DNA from: JAEUSG01 sp964590225
Lineage (GTDB): Bacteria; Fibrobacterota; OXYB2-FULL-49-7; JAEUSG01
NCBI GenBank assembly: GCA_964590225.1
Contig: CAZPWS010000010.1
Coordinates: 8,970 to 72,969 of the forward strand
Direction of reading: 5' to 3'
Length of the DNA stretch: 64,000 bases
In this document: positions 47,684 to 56,294 of the stretch, piece after piece
How the letters are laid out: each line of letters begins with the position of its first letter
How positions within the stretch are numbered: the stretch's first letter is position 1
Position numbers and translations under genes: made by a program
The notes under the pieces: generated by a model
Databases searched by the model: none
What the model was told of the DNA's origin: nothing
What the model saw: the letters and a program-made list of their open reading frames with translations, nothing else

Positions 47684-49666
47684 TTAAAGTCCTCCTATTA
47701 TTTTTTTATTGCGAAATTCTGAGGGAGTTGCACCTACAACCTCCTTAAAAACCTTGCAGAAGTAAGAAACATCTGAGAAACCAGATTTATATCCTGCTTC
47801 GGAAATTGATGCATTTTCGTTATGCAAGTATTCCATTGCGCGTTTCACCCGCAATTTATTGAGTAATTTAGAAAATTCAGCGTTATTTTCACGCATTATT
47901 CTATAAAACCGATTAGATCCAATTTTCAAATCGCATAAAACTTCTTTGACAGTAACTTTATCTGCAAGATGCAAATTTAAATAGTCGATTATTTTCTGAA
48001 AATCATCTTTTTCATCGCTGATGTTTTTATAGCCGGATTCACGACGAGATTTTCGAAAGAAAACAACAACTACTACAAGTAGAACAATTCCTGCGGTTGT
48101 AAAAACAAGCAATTTCTTTATTTTGGCTGGCTTTCGGACTTCAACTAGTAATCGCACAGTGTTAGAATTCACCTCACTGGCATAACGCCCCACATCAACA
48201 ACTGTTGCAGACAATTGCCACTCTCCAGGTAAAGCGCTTTCGAGCAGTCTGAATCTGATGCGAATATACCCATTTACCGAATCTACAATTAAAACACCTT
48301 TTCTGCAGTCGGCATATGAATCAATTGATTCCTCGGAGATCAATGTTGTGGAGTAGGAATTCTCTGTTTTTTTGATATAAAGATCACGAGTGCCCTTAAA
48401 TAGGGATAGGTTTAGCGCGTAACTGGACTTCTCGGAAAACCGTCCCCCTTTATTACCCAAGTGTCCATTTGTGTTGGTTGGGTGGTTTAATATAGCAAGT
48501 AGATAGCCAATTTCGTTCCATTTTTGCGTACTAATATGAAAATGGAGATCGTACCATTTACCAGCGACAATTGATCCAAGAGCGTTGGCCCTATTGACAC
48601 CCGTTATTTTAAGCGAATCTAACCTGTGCCTCCGCACTATTTGTCTATTAATTTTTATATCGTCAAATTCGCTCCAGTTGCCCCAGTTGCCAAAATTATT
48701 TTGTCGCGCCAACCGCCATTTGTACGAACCACTATCAAGTGAGAATGGAAGTACACAGGAATCAAGTTCGGTAACATCAACTGCCGTATAATCAAAAACC
48801 GACAGCCAACTGCTTCCACTGTTAGAAAAAAGCTGCCACCGTGTACTTTTCACAAATTCGTTATGGTAATCTGTTTTATAATTGATACCATAGAGCGTAA
48901 CACCCCCTGCTGAATCTACTATTGCATTTTTTGCCTTGCTGTCCTTTGCTGCTGCATAAATGCGCCTATCCGAAATTGCTGCACCATCCACGGCAACCAC
49001 CCAATTTGCCGTTCCAAAGCGTCCACAGAAAAGCGCTACACCAAGTCTATCTGTATCAAAAAAATACTTGTCGGTGCTTTCAGCAAATTTCTTTCCATCT
49101 AAATACATCGTCAGTTGCATTTCACCAGCTATCTGAAAATTGGCGTTTATTTCTACACAATAAGAGGTTCGTAACTGAATAGGTATTGTATCAGACTTCG
49201 CCATACTTTTATCAAATGATGTTTGACGCGATACTACAAGGTATGCACGCCCTTTGCTATTCTGTAACAAAAAAAATTTGATTCCGTTCATCGATTTATC
49301 CAATCTTTCCCGCTCTCCAAAAGAACAATAAAGGAAAAACAGGTGTGATGCATTTTCAGATAAACTTTCAGATACAATGGAATCCACACGAAAATAGAAC
49401 CGGTACCATGTATTAGTTAAGAATGGTGCTGATATCTGAGCCCAATTAATCGGTCCACTTCCAGAAGCGCTGTTCAAAAGCATTCCGAATTTTCCATATA
49501 TCGAAGCCGCCGAATCTACCTTAATATTTTTACTATCTCTGTAAAACTTCCACGGTATTGCGGTTGTATCATGACCATTTATGACTATAGCAGCACTGTC
49601 GGATTGAACTACCGGAATCGCAAAGGAGAGAGGGATATAGATGAACATTATAGCAAGTAGTAACAT
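47684..49666 (-). CDS. Membrane-anchored AraC-type regulator with large periplasmic sensor
   Basis: A 660-residue predicted one-component regulator. ATG 49666 gives a signal peptide or anchor (MLLLAIMFIYIPLSFA); a TTG start at 49702 within the exchanger gene has no ribosome-binding site. Next come ~500 periplasmic residues: a laminin-G or concanavalin-like beta region (about 20-240) and a second beta-rich part. A transmembrane helix (about 519-537, FTTAGIVLLVVVVVFF) follows. The cytoplasmic end is an AraC HTH_18 domain (about 555-660) with DKVTVKEVLCDLKIG (first helix-turn-helix) and SISEAGYKSGFSDVSYFCKVFKEVVGATPSEFR, the hallmark second half. Ligand binding in the periplasm could directly steer DNA binding, probably at this cluster. 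Confidence 0.86.
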   Translation of the reverse strand: MLLLAIMFIYIPLSFAIPVVQSDSAAIVINGHDTTAIPWKFYRDSKNIKVDSAASIYGKFGMLLNSASGSGPINWAQISAPFLTNTWYRFYFRVDSIVSESLSENASHLFFLYCSFGERERLDKSMNGIKFFLLQNSKGRAYLVVSRQTSFDKSMAKSDTIPIQLRTSYCVEINANFQIAGEMQLTMYLDGKKFAESTDKYFFDTDRLGVALFCGRFGTANWVVAVDGAAISDRRIYAAAKDSKAKNAIVDSAGGVTLYGINYKTDYHNEFVKSTRWQLFSNSGSSWLSVFDYTAVDVTELDSCVLPFSLDSGSYKWRLARQNNFGNWGNWSEFDDIKINRQIVRRHRLDSLKITGVNRANALGSIVAGKWYDLHFHISTQKWNEIGYLLAILNHPTNTNGHLGNKGGRFSEKSSYALNLSLFKGTRDLYIKKTENSYSTTLISEESIDSYADCRKGVLIVDSVNGYIRIRFRLLESALPGEWQLSATVVDVGRYASEVNSNTVRLLVEVRKPAKIKKLLVFTTAGIVLLVVVVVFFRKSRRESGYKNISDEKDDFQKIIDYLNLHLADKVTVKEVLCDLKIGSNRFYRIMRENNAEFSKLLNKLRVKRAMEYLHNENASISEAGYKSGFSDVSYFCKVFKEVVGATPSEFRNKKIIGGL

Positions 49667-49676
49667 ATAGTGTAAA

Positions 49677-50663
49677 CTAATACCTATCCGGTAAAACCGC
49701 AACTAGCAAAGCTGCAAGATAGAGAAAATATACAACAACAAATATTAGTCCGCTCCTCCTGGATAGCCGACCAAACTTAAACCCCAAAAACCACAACAAT
49801 AGCGTTAGAAACGCCATCACAGAAATATCTCTGTACAATAGCGCCCTTTCCGCATTTATCGGATGAATAACCCCCGCAAGTCCTACTACCGCAAGTGTGT
49901 TGAAAACATTTGACCCGACAATATTTCCGAGAACAATGTCATGTTCCCCCTTCCTTGAGGCTGCAATTGATGAGGCGAGTTCTGGCAGCGATGTCCCAAT
50001 GGCAACAATTGTTAAGCCGATAACAAGGTCGCTCACGCCAAGAACAGTGGCAACCTTTACAGCTCCCCACACTGCGGTTCTTGATGCAAGCAGCAAAAAA
50101 ATTAACCCGACCACAAGATATACTACAGAACGAGATGCAGGAATGCATTCTGCCAAAGCTGCGTCGCCCTTAGCAATTTCTATTTCTTCGATCTTTTCTC
50201 CAACCGCACCGGCCTTCATACTTCGATAAAGCCAAATAAAAAATATTGTCAGCAGCAAAATGGCATTCAATCGCGACACTAAAGAGTCTAACAGAAGAAA
50301 TGCTGAAATAACGGTAATCACCATCAATAAACGGAGCTCCTTTTTACATACCACGACAGGAACATTGACAGTTCGCATTATTGCCGTAATACCAAGGATC
50401 AGCCCAATGTTCACGATATTGGATCCGTATGCATTGCCAAGAGCGATACCAGGATTTCCCTGAAATGAGGATAGTGCGCTTACAAGCAACTCTGGAGCAG
50501 AAGTTCCGAAGCCAACGATTATCATGCCAACAAGAAATGGGGACATGCCAAGATGAGTGGCAATCGATGAAGATCCTGAGATAAAGAGATCTGCGCTCCA
50601 TACTAACAAAGCAAGACCTGCAACAAGCGCCACTATGGGAAGAATTAGCGTTTGAATTTCCAT
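49677..50663 (-). CDS. Na+/Ca2+ exchanger family protein (YrbG/CaCA)
   Basis: A 328-residue inner-membrane protein of the cation:calcium antiporter superfamily. It has two inverted alpha repeats: FGTSAPELLVSA with GNAYGSNIVNIG in the first half, and AIGTSLPELASSI with GNIVGSNVFN in the second; these carry the ion-binding acidic and Asn residues. About ten hydrophobic helices are visible, with a short charged cytoplasmic loop near residue 150-170. It may be first in the glycan transcript; its stop is 10 nt from the AraC-type start, though a functional link to the glycan is doubtful. Divergent from the Ptb-Buk gene with 41 nt between them. Confidence 0.93.
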   Translation of the reverse strand: MEIQTLILPIVALVAGLALLVWSADLFISGSSSIATHLGMSPFLVGMIIVGFGTSAPELLVSALSSFQGNPGIALGNAYGSNIVNIGLILGITAIMRTVNVPVVVCKKELRLLMVITVISAFLLLDSLVSRLNAILLLTIFFIWLYRSMKAGAVGEKIEEIEIAKGDAALAECIPASRSVVYLVVGLIFLLLASRTAVWGAVKVATVLGVSDLVIGLTIVAIGTSLPELASSIAASRKGEHDIVLGNIVGSNVFNTLAVVGLAGVIHPINAERALLYRDISVMAFLTLLLWFLGFKFGRLSRRSGLIFVVVYFLYLAALLVAVLPDRY

Positions 50664-50704
50664 TTGCTGTCGTAAAAGATAACATTAAGTATATATTTAT
50701 ATCC

Positions 50705-52921
50705 ATGTTTGATTTCACCGGATATTTGCAAGGGGAACTTGAAGCTAACCGCAAGGAGCGGCCAACACTGATAATTCCCGAAGCATTCGATGCAAGAGTA
50801 ATACAAACAGCTATCAGGCTTATCAAATATGCTAACCTTGTTATTCCGGTAAATGAAGAAGAACTTTGCCGCTTCGCTAAAGATCACTGCCCACAAATCC
50901 CCCACACACGACTTATCTATCTCACGAAATATGCAAAATTTATTGATATTCATAAGGATCAGCAATTGCTCTCTATTCTCGCAGAAGAGTATATCACGGC
51001 GAATATAGAATGCGGACGAACGATTACAAACAAAACTGCAATAGACTTTGTTTCAACTCCTATTGGTTTTTCCATCATGTGTACAAGAATTGGTTACGCC
51101 GATTCAGTGATAGGCGGACTTCAACATCAGCCACGGGATTTTATACGGCCAGCTTTATCGTTGCTCAAAGGTAAATCGGATCCATACGAAGTGGGCTTTT
51201 TTATGCTTCCAGCCGACCGAAAGGACTCCCTATTCCCTAACAATATGGCAGTTTTTGCCGACATAGGCGTTACAACAAGCATGACACCTGAAAAACTTGC
51301 AAACATCGCAGTTGGCACATGCAAAATGACACGAGATCTTTTTCCAACATCTGTAATGCCACTCATACATGGTGTCGTCGTATCCTATTCAACCAAGGGA
51401 TCTGATGAAGGACCATCCGTTGAATTACAGCGGGAAGCAGCTAAACTTATTCCCCACAAACTTGTTGAACTTGTAAAACAAAACGCTTTGTATGGCTCAA
51501 TAACCATTGAAACCGAAGTTCAGGTATGCTACGCTCTTAACAGCGGGCCCGTATTACAGGATAATTCTGGTTTGCGTCTGACCGGCACTATGTCCAAAGC
51601 TAATGTCATTATCGCACCAAATCTCGACCTTGGCAACTTTCTTTACCATTCCTACGCCTCTAACTATCCAGATAGTGTCAAGTTCTCACAGATGGGTGGA
51701 ATGCCGCTTAAGATAGTGGAATTTGCCCGCGAAGCAAGGTGGGAGGATATTCTTTCGGGAGTAAAGGCTCATATTTTGAGACTGTGGAAATACAGCGACT
51801 GGAATCGCACCCCATCCGATTATTTTTTCCGGCGATATAAGGTGCTTGCCATTAATCCAGGCTCTACATCAACAAAGGTTGCAGTTTACGAAGGCGAAAA
51901 GGAACTTTTCACAAGCGAAATATCCCATAAATCCGAAGAATTACAAAATTACGAAAAGATTACAGATCAATTTATGCTCCGAAAGGAAGCTGTACTAAAA
52001 ACCATTGAAGAGAACTCTTTTACTGTTCAATCATTTGATGCAGTAGTTGCCCGCGGTGGCTTACTACATCCCGTTGAAAGCGGAATATATTCTGTCAACG
52101 AAACTATGCTCTCCGACCTTTCAGGAAATGTACAGGGCGAACACGCAAGCAATCTGGGGGGCCTTATAGCCAACGAACTTGTAAAAGTAACTGGCAAACC
52201 AGCTTTTATAGTCGATCCCCCAGTCGTTGACGAGGTTAACCCTATTTCACGCATTACAGGAATAAAAGAAATTCGCAGAAGCGTAATTTCACACGCCCTA
52301 AGTCAGATAGCCACGGCAAAGAGATATGCCGAAGAGAACGGTGTTTTCTATAATGAACTTAACCTTATAGTAGCCCATCTTGGCGGAGGCATAAGCGTTG
52401 GAGCACACCACAAGGGACGATATGTAGATGTCAACGATGCACTAACAGGCGAAGGCCCTTTTTCACCAGAAAGAAGCGGTTCGTTGCCCCCAGGACAACT
52501 TATAAAACTCTGCTTTTCCGGCAAATATTCCGAGAAAGAGCTTCGCAGCCTAAACAAGGGCAAAGGTGGGCTAATGAGCCTTGTTGGAACAACTGATTTC
52601 CGTGAAGTTGAAAAACGGTATCGCGAAGGATTTCAGGATGCAATTGACGCAGTGCAGGCTATGGCATACGCAGTTGCAAAAGAAATAAGTTCTCTTATAC
52701 CCGCCTTCTCCGGCGAAACAGTGGATAAAATCCTATTAACTGGTGGACTCGCTAAAAGTTCGCTTTTTGTTGACTTGATTTCCGCCTTCCTTCAAGGCAT
52801 CGGTTTTGGAATCAAGACTTACCCAGGTCAAAACGAAATGAAGGCTTTAGCCTTCGGCGCGCTCAGGGCATTACAAGGCAAAGAGATTATTAAGACATAT
52901 TCAAGTGACAAAAATGGGTAA
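50705..52921 (+). CDS. ptb-buk: Fused phosphate butyryltransferase / butyrate kinase
   Basis: A 738-residue fusion. Residues ~1-375 belong to the phosphate acetyl/butyryltransferase family (IIPEAFDARVIQTAIRL; GTMSKANVIIAPNLDLGNFLYH near the end). Residues 379-738 are a complete butyrate kinase of the ASKHA fold, with INPGSTSTKVAVY (first phosphate loop), FDAVVARGGLLHPVESG, VAHLGGGISVGAHHKGRYVDV and ILLTGGLAKSS. Kinase length (~360 aa) is normal. Together they turn an acyl-CoA and phosphate into acyl-phosphate and then carboxylate plus ATP, so substrate-level phosphorylation could be channelled. Ptb versus Pta specificity is uncertain, but pairing with a Buk rather than an AckA favours butyryl or branched-chain acyl groups. 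No ribosome-binding site was seen. Confidence 0.87.
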   Translation: MFDFTGYLQGELEANRKERPTLIIPEAFDARVIQTAIRLIKYANLVIPVNEEELCRFAKDHCPQIPHTRLIYLTKYAKFIDIHKDQQLLSILAEEYITANIECGRTITNKTAIDFVSTPIGFSIMCTRIGYADSVIGGLQHQPRDFIRPALSLLKGKSDPYEVGFFMLPADRKDSLFPNNMAVFADIGVTTSMTPEKLANIAVGTCKMTRDLFPTSVMPLIHGVVVSYSTKGSDEGPSVELQREAAKLIPHKLVELVKQNALYGSITIETEVQVCYALNSGPVLQDNSGLRLTGTMSKANVIIAPNLDLGNFLYHSYASNYPDSVKFSQMGGMPLKIVEFAREARWEDILSGVKAHILRLWKYSDWNRTPSDYFFRRYKVLAINPGSTSTKVAVYEGEKELFTSEISHKSEELQNYEKITDQFMLRKEAVLKTIEENSFTVQSFDAVVARGGLLHPVESGIYSVNETMLSDLSGNVQGEHASNLGGLIANELVKVTGKPAFIVDPPVVDEVNPISRITGIKEIRRSVISHALSQIATAKRYAEENGVFYNELNLIVAHLGGGISVGAHHKGRYVDVNDALTGEGPFSPERSGSLPPGQLIKLCFSGKYSEKELRSLNKGKGGLMSLVGTTDFREVEKRYREGFQDAIDAVQAMAYAVAKEISSLIPAFSGETVDKILLTGGLAKSSLFVDLISAFLQGIGFGIKTYPGQNEMKALAFGALRALQGKEIIKTYSSDKNG

Positions 52922-53510
52922 AAAAGTTATCATATTTGCACTCTTTCTAACAGTAACCCTTTTACATGAAGGCTGTACACGGAACACATCAAAACTTGAC
53001 TACGAGCTGATAATGTTGTTCCATTCAACCACAGACAGCACAAAAAAAGCAAAAATTTTTATTAGACAAATATTACCCGCTATTACCGCCAACAGCCCTT
53101 CGGCAATTGCAAACTACAAGGTATGCTCTCCGAACCCGATAAACGAGCGGGATTTTGTTCCGCTAATTTTTGTTTCCTTGTTCCAACGCTTATCTATTGA
53201 CTCTACTGGAACCGAAAGAAGCGATATAAAAAAAGCATTAGAACTACTTATGCAGAAAAATCCAATATTTTCACCACTCTCTGACTCAACAGAAAACCAC
53301 TATATTATTAATAGTATTCTCTCGATGTGCGATGCTCGTATCAAAGAGAAGGAGTGGTTAAGAGCCTTTGTTACTCTTTTGCCTGAGCAGAGCGCTCTGT
53401 TGGAAAATATCCGTGGCCTTTTGTGCGCAAGACTGCAAACGGCAGGAGAACCTGATTTCGGGGCAATTTCCGAAATTATTAGAGCAGCATACCGGATAGA
53501 ACGCTACTGA
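52914..53510 (+). CDS. Putative exported or lipoprotein, unknown
   Basis: A 198-residue hypothetical. The N-terminus (MGKKVIIFALFLTVTLLHEGC) has the charged-hydrophobic pattern of an exported protein with a Cys at position 21 that could be lipidated, although the residues before it do not form a good lipobox. After residue 25 it is helical and polar, without a recognised motif. The start could be ATG 52914 (overlapping the Ptb-Buk stop by 8 nt) or GTG 52905; no clear ribosome-binding site decides. The position just after the fusion gene suggests a transcript link. Its end overlaps the convergent gene by 7 nt. Confidence 0.55.
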   Translation: MGKKVIIFALFLTVTLLHEGCTRNTSKLDYELIMLFHSTTDSTKKAKIFIRQILPAITANSPSAIANYKVCSPNPINERDFVPLIFVSLFQRLSIDSTGTERSDIKKALELLMQKNPIFSPLSDSTENHYIINSILSMCDARIKEKEWLRAFVTLLPEQSALLENIRGLLCARLQTAGEPDFGAISEIIRAAYRIERY

Positions 53511-54262
53511 AGCATCTCCCGCATTTTATCAATTTCTTCAAGGTAATAAGTGCCGGTAAACGGATATTTGCTTACGATTTTATCCATCAGCCTCAGCACC
53601 TCACTTTTCTCCCCAGTCTTAATTAACATATAAAGAAGCGATATACTATCCGCCTTTTCCTTTAGATTTGTCGAGTCGCGATATCGGTTTTCAATAAAAG
53701 CTAAATCAAGGTTGTTCCGCAATAAAGACTTCATGTTTCCCCATACCCCATCTGTTAACAGAGGATCGAAATAGACCGCCAGCCAGCATTCGATATTCAG
53801 TCCTGCAACCCAATAAGGTTCGACATAAAAATCAACAATCGTTCTATTTATACCTGTTAACTCCCTAAGCCATCCATCAAGCACGGTAGTGTCAACATCC
53901 GCAATAGAAGAACTATCCATCTTTGTGCAATTTTCCATATTATTAATCGATAGCTTACTCAAAACAGGCAACCCAAAAAGTCTGCACGCCATTGTTCTGC
54001 CATTGTGAACCATACATCCACTGGAAGATTTATCCTGAAAGCGGCAATACAAGTTCCCATCATATTTTGGATGGATAAGCGCCGTTCTCAAAAGTATATC
54101 CGTCAAATCTTTCCTTTCAAAATTATTGAGTGCATACTTCATTAAGTAGATAAATTCAACAATGGTGCAGGTTGGAGAAACACAGCACTCTCCACATGCA
54201 TGACATGGCACCGACGGCAATTGTTGATATATATCTGACAATTTCCTTAATTCACTTTTCAT
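53504..54262 (-). CDS. YkgJ-type cysteine-cluster protein (longer)
   Basis: A 252-residue cytoplasmic protein with C20-x2-C23-x2-C26-C27 and C32 at the N-terminus and C73, C83 and C93 further on, the CxxCxxCC pattern of the YkgJ family; a metal cluster is likely. The C-terminal ~120 residues are helical and specific to this protein. It is a second, distinct member besides the one at 13367-13765 (132 aa), with the shared Cys spacing but a different tail. Divergent from the PDZ-radical SAM gene with 29 nt between starts. No function is established for the family. Confidence 0.65.
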   Translation of the reverse strand: MKSELRKLSDIYQQLPSVPCHACGECCVSPTCTIVEFIYLMKYALNNFERKDLTDILLRTALIHPKYDGNLYCRFQDKSSSGCMVHNGRTMACRLFGLPVLSKLSINNMENCTKMDSSSIADVDTTVLDGWLRELTGINRTIVDFYVEPYWVAGLNIECWLAVYFDPLLTDGVWGNMKSLLRNNLDLAFIENRYRDSTNLKEKADSISLLYMLIKTGEKSEVLRLMDKIVSKYPFTGTYYLEEIDKMREMLQ

Positions 54263-54291
54263 TGAGACAATATAGCATTATCTTATGAACC

Positions 54292-55563
54292 ATGATAAAG
54301 GTGATTGCTGTTGAAAAGAGGTCCGCGGCAGCTCGTGCAGGCATATTGGTGGGCGATGCAATTATATCCATAAACGGTTCACCTATAAACGATATAATTG
54401 ATCTTTCTTATAGTTCTGCCGATGAGACACTTGTTTTTAAGATATCGAGAAATGACAGAATCCTTACCGTCAGCGCAAAAAATCCATCGTTAGCAAACGC
54501 AGGTATAACAATTGAACCATTTAGAATACGGCGATGCAATAATCGCTGTATATTCTGCTTTGTTGACCAAATGGCACCAAACCTACGCAGCACACTGTAC
54601 ATTAAGGATGAAGATTACAGACTCTCGTTTCTTGATGGATCGTATATTTGCGCAACAAATCTCAAAGAAACTGATTTTGAACGGATTAAAAAACTTCACC
54701 TATCCCCTCTCTATATTTCGGTACATGCAACAGATGAAAAGATTCGTGCGACCATGCTATCCAACAACAGTGCGCCACCTATACTTTCCGTTATTGACAA
54801 ACTAATCTCTTCGTCCATACAGTTACATACTCAAATTGTGCTCTGTCCAAAAATAAACGATGGCCCAGTTCTTAAAAAAACTCTAAGCGATCTTGCTCTA
54901 CGACATAAAAATATTCTCTCGGTTGCAATCGTTCCGGTAGGCCTTTCCGCACACAGAGATAAACTCCCCATAATTAAACCAGTCACTTCTGATTACGCTA
55001 AATTGTTAATTGGCAAAATAAAGCTGTTACAAATCAGCCTTCGGAAAAAACTTGGTAGAAATTTCATTTTTTTGTCTGATGAATTTTATATCAAGGCCAA
55101 TTTTCCACTCCCTCGCCAATCTCACTATGGTGATTTTCCTCAGTACGAAAATGGTGTGGGAATGATGCGAGATTTTCTCTTTAATTTTACAAGGGAGCTG
55201 CTAACCAGGAAAAAAAGAACTAAAAGAGCAAACAGTAAACGGTTTGCCGTTCTTACCGGCCGTTCTGCTTATCCATTCATACGAAAACTGTTCAGCAAAC
55301 TTGGCAGCATAAATGGAAATAAATATGCTGTATTTGAATTAGTTAACACTCTCCTTGGCGACTCGGTTACCGTAAGTGGGCTTCTGCCCGGACACGAAAT
55401 GGCCAGAAGTATGGCAGGTTATCGTTTCAATGGGGCACTTATTCCGCCTAACAGCATAAATCAGGACGGCTTAACTATTGACGGTTATTCACTTGCGGAG
55501 TTATCACGAATTACAGGAATAAAATTTATCGCACCATCAACTTTTATGGAAATCCCACAATGA
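54292..55563 (+). CDS. PDZ-radical SAM protein (DUF512 family)
   Basis: A 423-residue protein. An N-terminal PDZ-like domain (about 1-65, KRSAAARAGILVGDAIISING) precedes a radical SAM-like domain with C82-x3-C86-x2-C89 in CNNRCIFCF. FVDQMAPNLRSTLYIKDEDYRLSF is highly characteristic of the DUF512/YwgD-type family, and the C-terminal part (about 310-423) contains TGRSAYPF and GALIPPNSIN, matching DUF512. It probably coordinates a 4Fe-4S cluster, but its reaction is unknown. It begins a three-gene coupled set: its stop overlaps the pseudouridine synthase start by 4 nt. Confidence 0.85.
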   Translation: MIKVIAVEKRSAAARAGILVGDAIISINGSPINDIIDLSYSSADETLVFKISRNDRILTVSAKNPSLANAGITIEPFRIRRCNNRCIFCFVDQMAPNLRSTLYIKDEDYRLSFLDGSYICATNLKETDFERIKKLHLSPLYISVHATDEKIRATMLSNNSAPPILSVIDKLISSSIQLHTQIVLCPKINDGPVLKKTLSDLALRHKNILSVAIVPVGLSAHRDKLPIIKPVTSDYAKLLIGKIKLLQISLRKKLGRNFIFLSDEFYIKANFPLPRQSHYGDFPQYENGVGMMRDFLFNFTRELLTRKKRTKRANSKRFAVLTGRSAYPFIRKLFSKLGSINGNKYAVFELVNTLLGDSVTVSGLLPGHEMARSMAGYRFNGALIPPNSINQDGLTIDGYSLAELSRITGIKFIAPSTFMEIPQ

Positions 55564-56294
55564 AGGAGCAATTAGTCCGTATCAACAGATATCTTGCCAT
55601 GTGCGGTCTTGGTGCCCGCCGTAACTGCGAAGAACTTATTCTATCAGGCAAGGTTTGCATTAACGGGGAACAGGTATCAGATCTTGGCCGAAAAATCAAT
55701 ATTATTGCTGATGCCGTAACTGTGAGAGGCGCGAGTGTTAAGCCTATTGACAAAGACATACATATAGCGCTCAACAAGCCACGCGGTATTGTGGTTTCGC
55801 GGAGAGGATTTCCCGGCACCAAAACTGTATTCGACCTTTTACCTGCCTTTCCTGCCAACCTGAACTACGCAGGACGACTCGACCAAGATAGCGAAGGGTT
55901 GTTGATCTTATCCACAAATGGCGACTTGTTAAACAAGCTAACCCACCCCCGCTATTCGTATCATAAAATATACCTTGCCACCCTAAGCCGTGAACTCACC
56001 CCCGGTGAAATAACCACCTTCAGAAATGGCATGGACATTGGCGAAGACGAAAAAACAGCCCCAGCTCAAATCGACCGGCTCGAAACTGTCGAAGGAGGAT
56101 ACAGAATAATCCTTCATGAAGGGAAAAACCGACAGATACGGCGAATGGTTGAATCTTTTGGTGTTAGGGTTCGCCGACTTACACGGGTCGCGATGGGGCC
56201 AATAAACATTGGTAATTTAAAAAGTGGGGCATGGCGACCGCTTACCGAAACTGAATTAGGAAAAATAAAACGAGACCTACGAATTAAAATTTGA
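55560..56294 (+). CDS. RluB/RsuA-family pseudouridine synthase
   Basis: A 244-residue 23S or 16S rRNA pseudouridine synthase. It has an S4 RNA-binding domain (about 4-55, RINRYLAMCGLGARRNCEELI) and a catalytic domain with LNKPRGIVVSRR, the Asp108 motif GRLDQDSEGLL, HPRYSYHKIYLA and LHEGKNRQIRRMVESFGVRVRRLTR. Compared with family members, RluB is the closest reading because of the R-x-Y-x-K-x-Y region and length, though RluE or RsuA cannot be excluded. Starts with ATGA overlapping the previous stop by 4 nt. Confidence 0.93.
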   Translation: MKEQLVRINRYLAMCGLGARRNCEELILSGKVCINGEQVSDLGRKINIIADAVTVRGASVKPIDKDIHIALNKPRGIVVSRRGFPGTKTVFDLLPAFPANLNYAGRLDQDSEGLLILSTNGDLLNKLTHPRYSYHKIYLATLSRELTPGEITTFRNGMDIGEDEKTAPAQIDRLETVEGGYRIILHEGKNRQIRRMVESFGVRVRRLTRVAMGPINIGNLKSGAWRPLTETELGKIKRDLRIKI

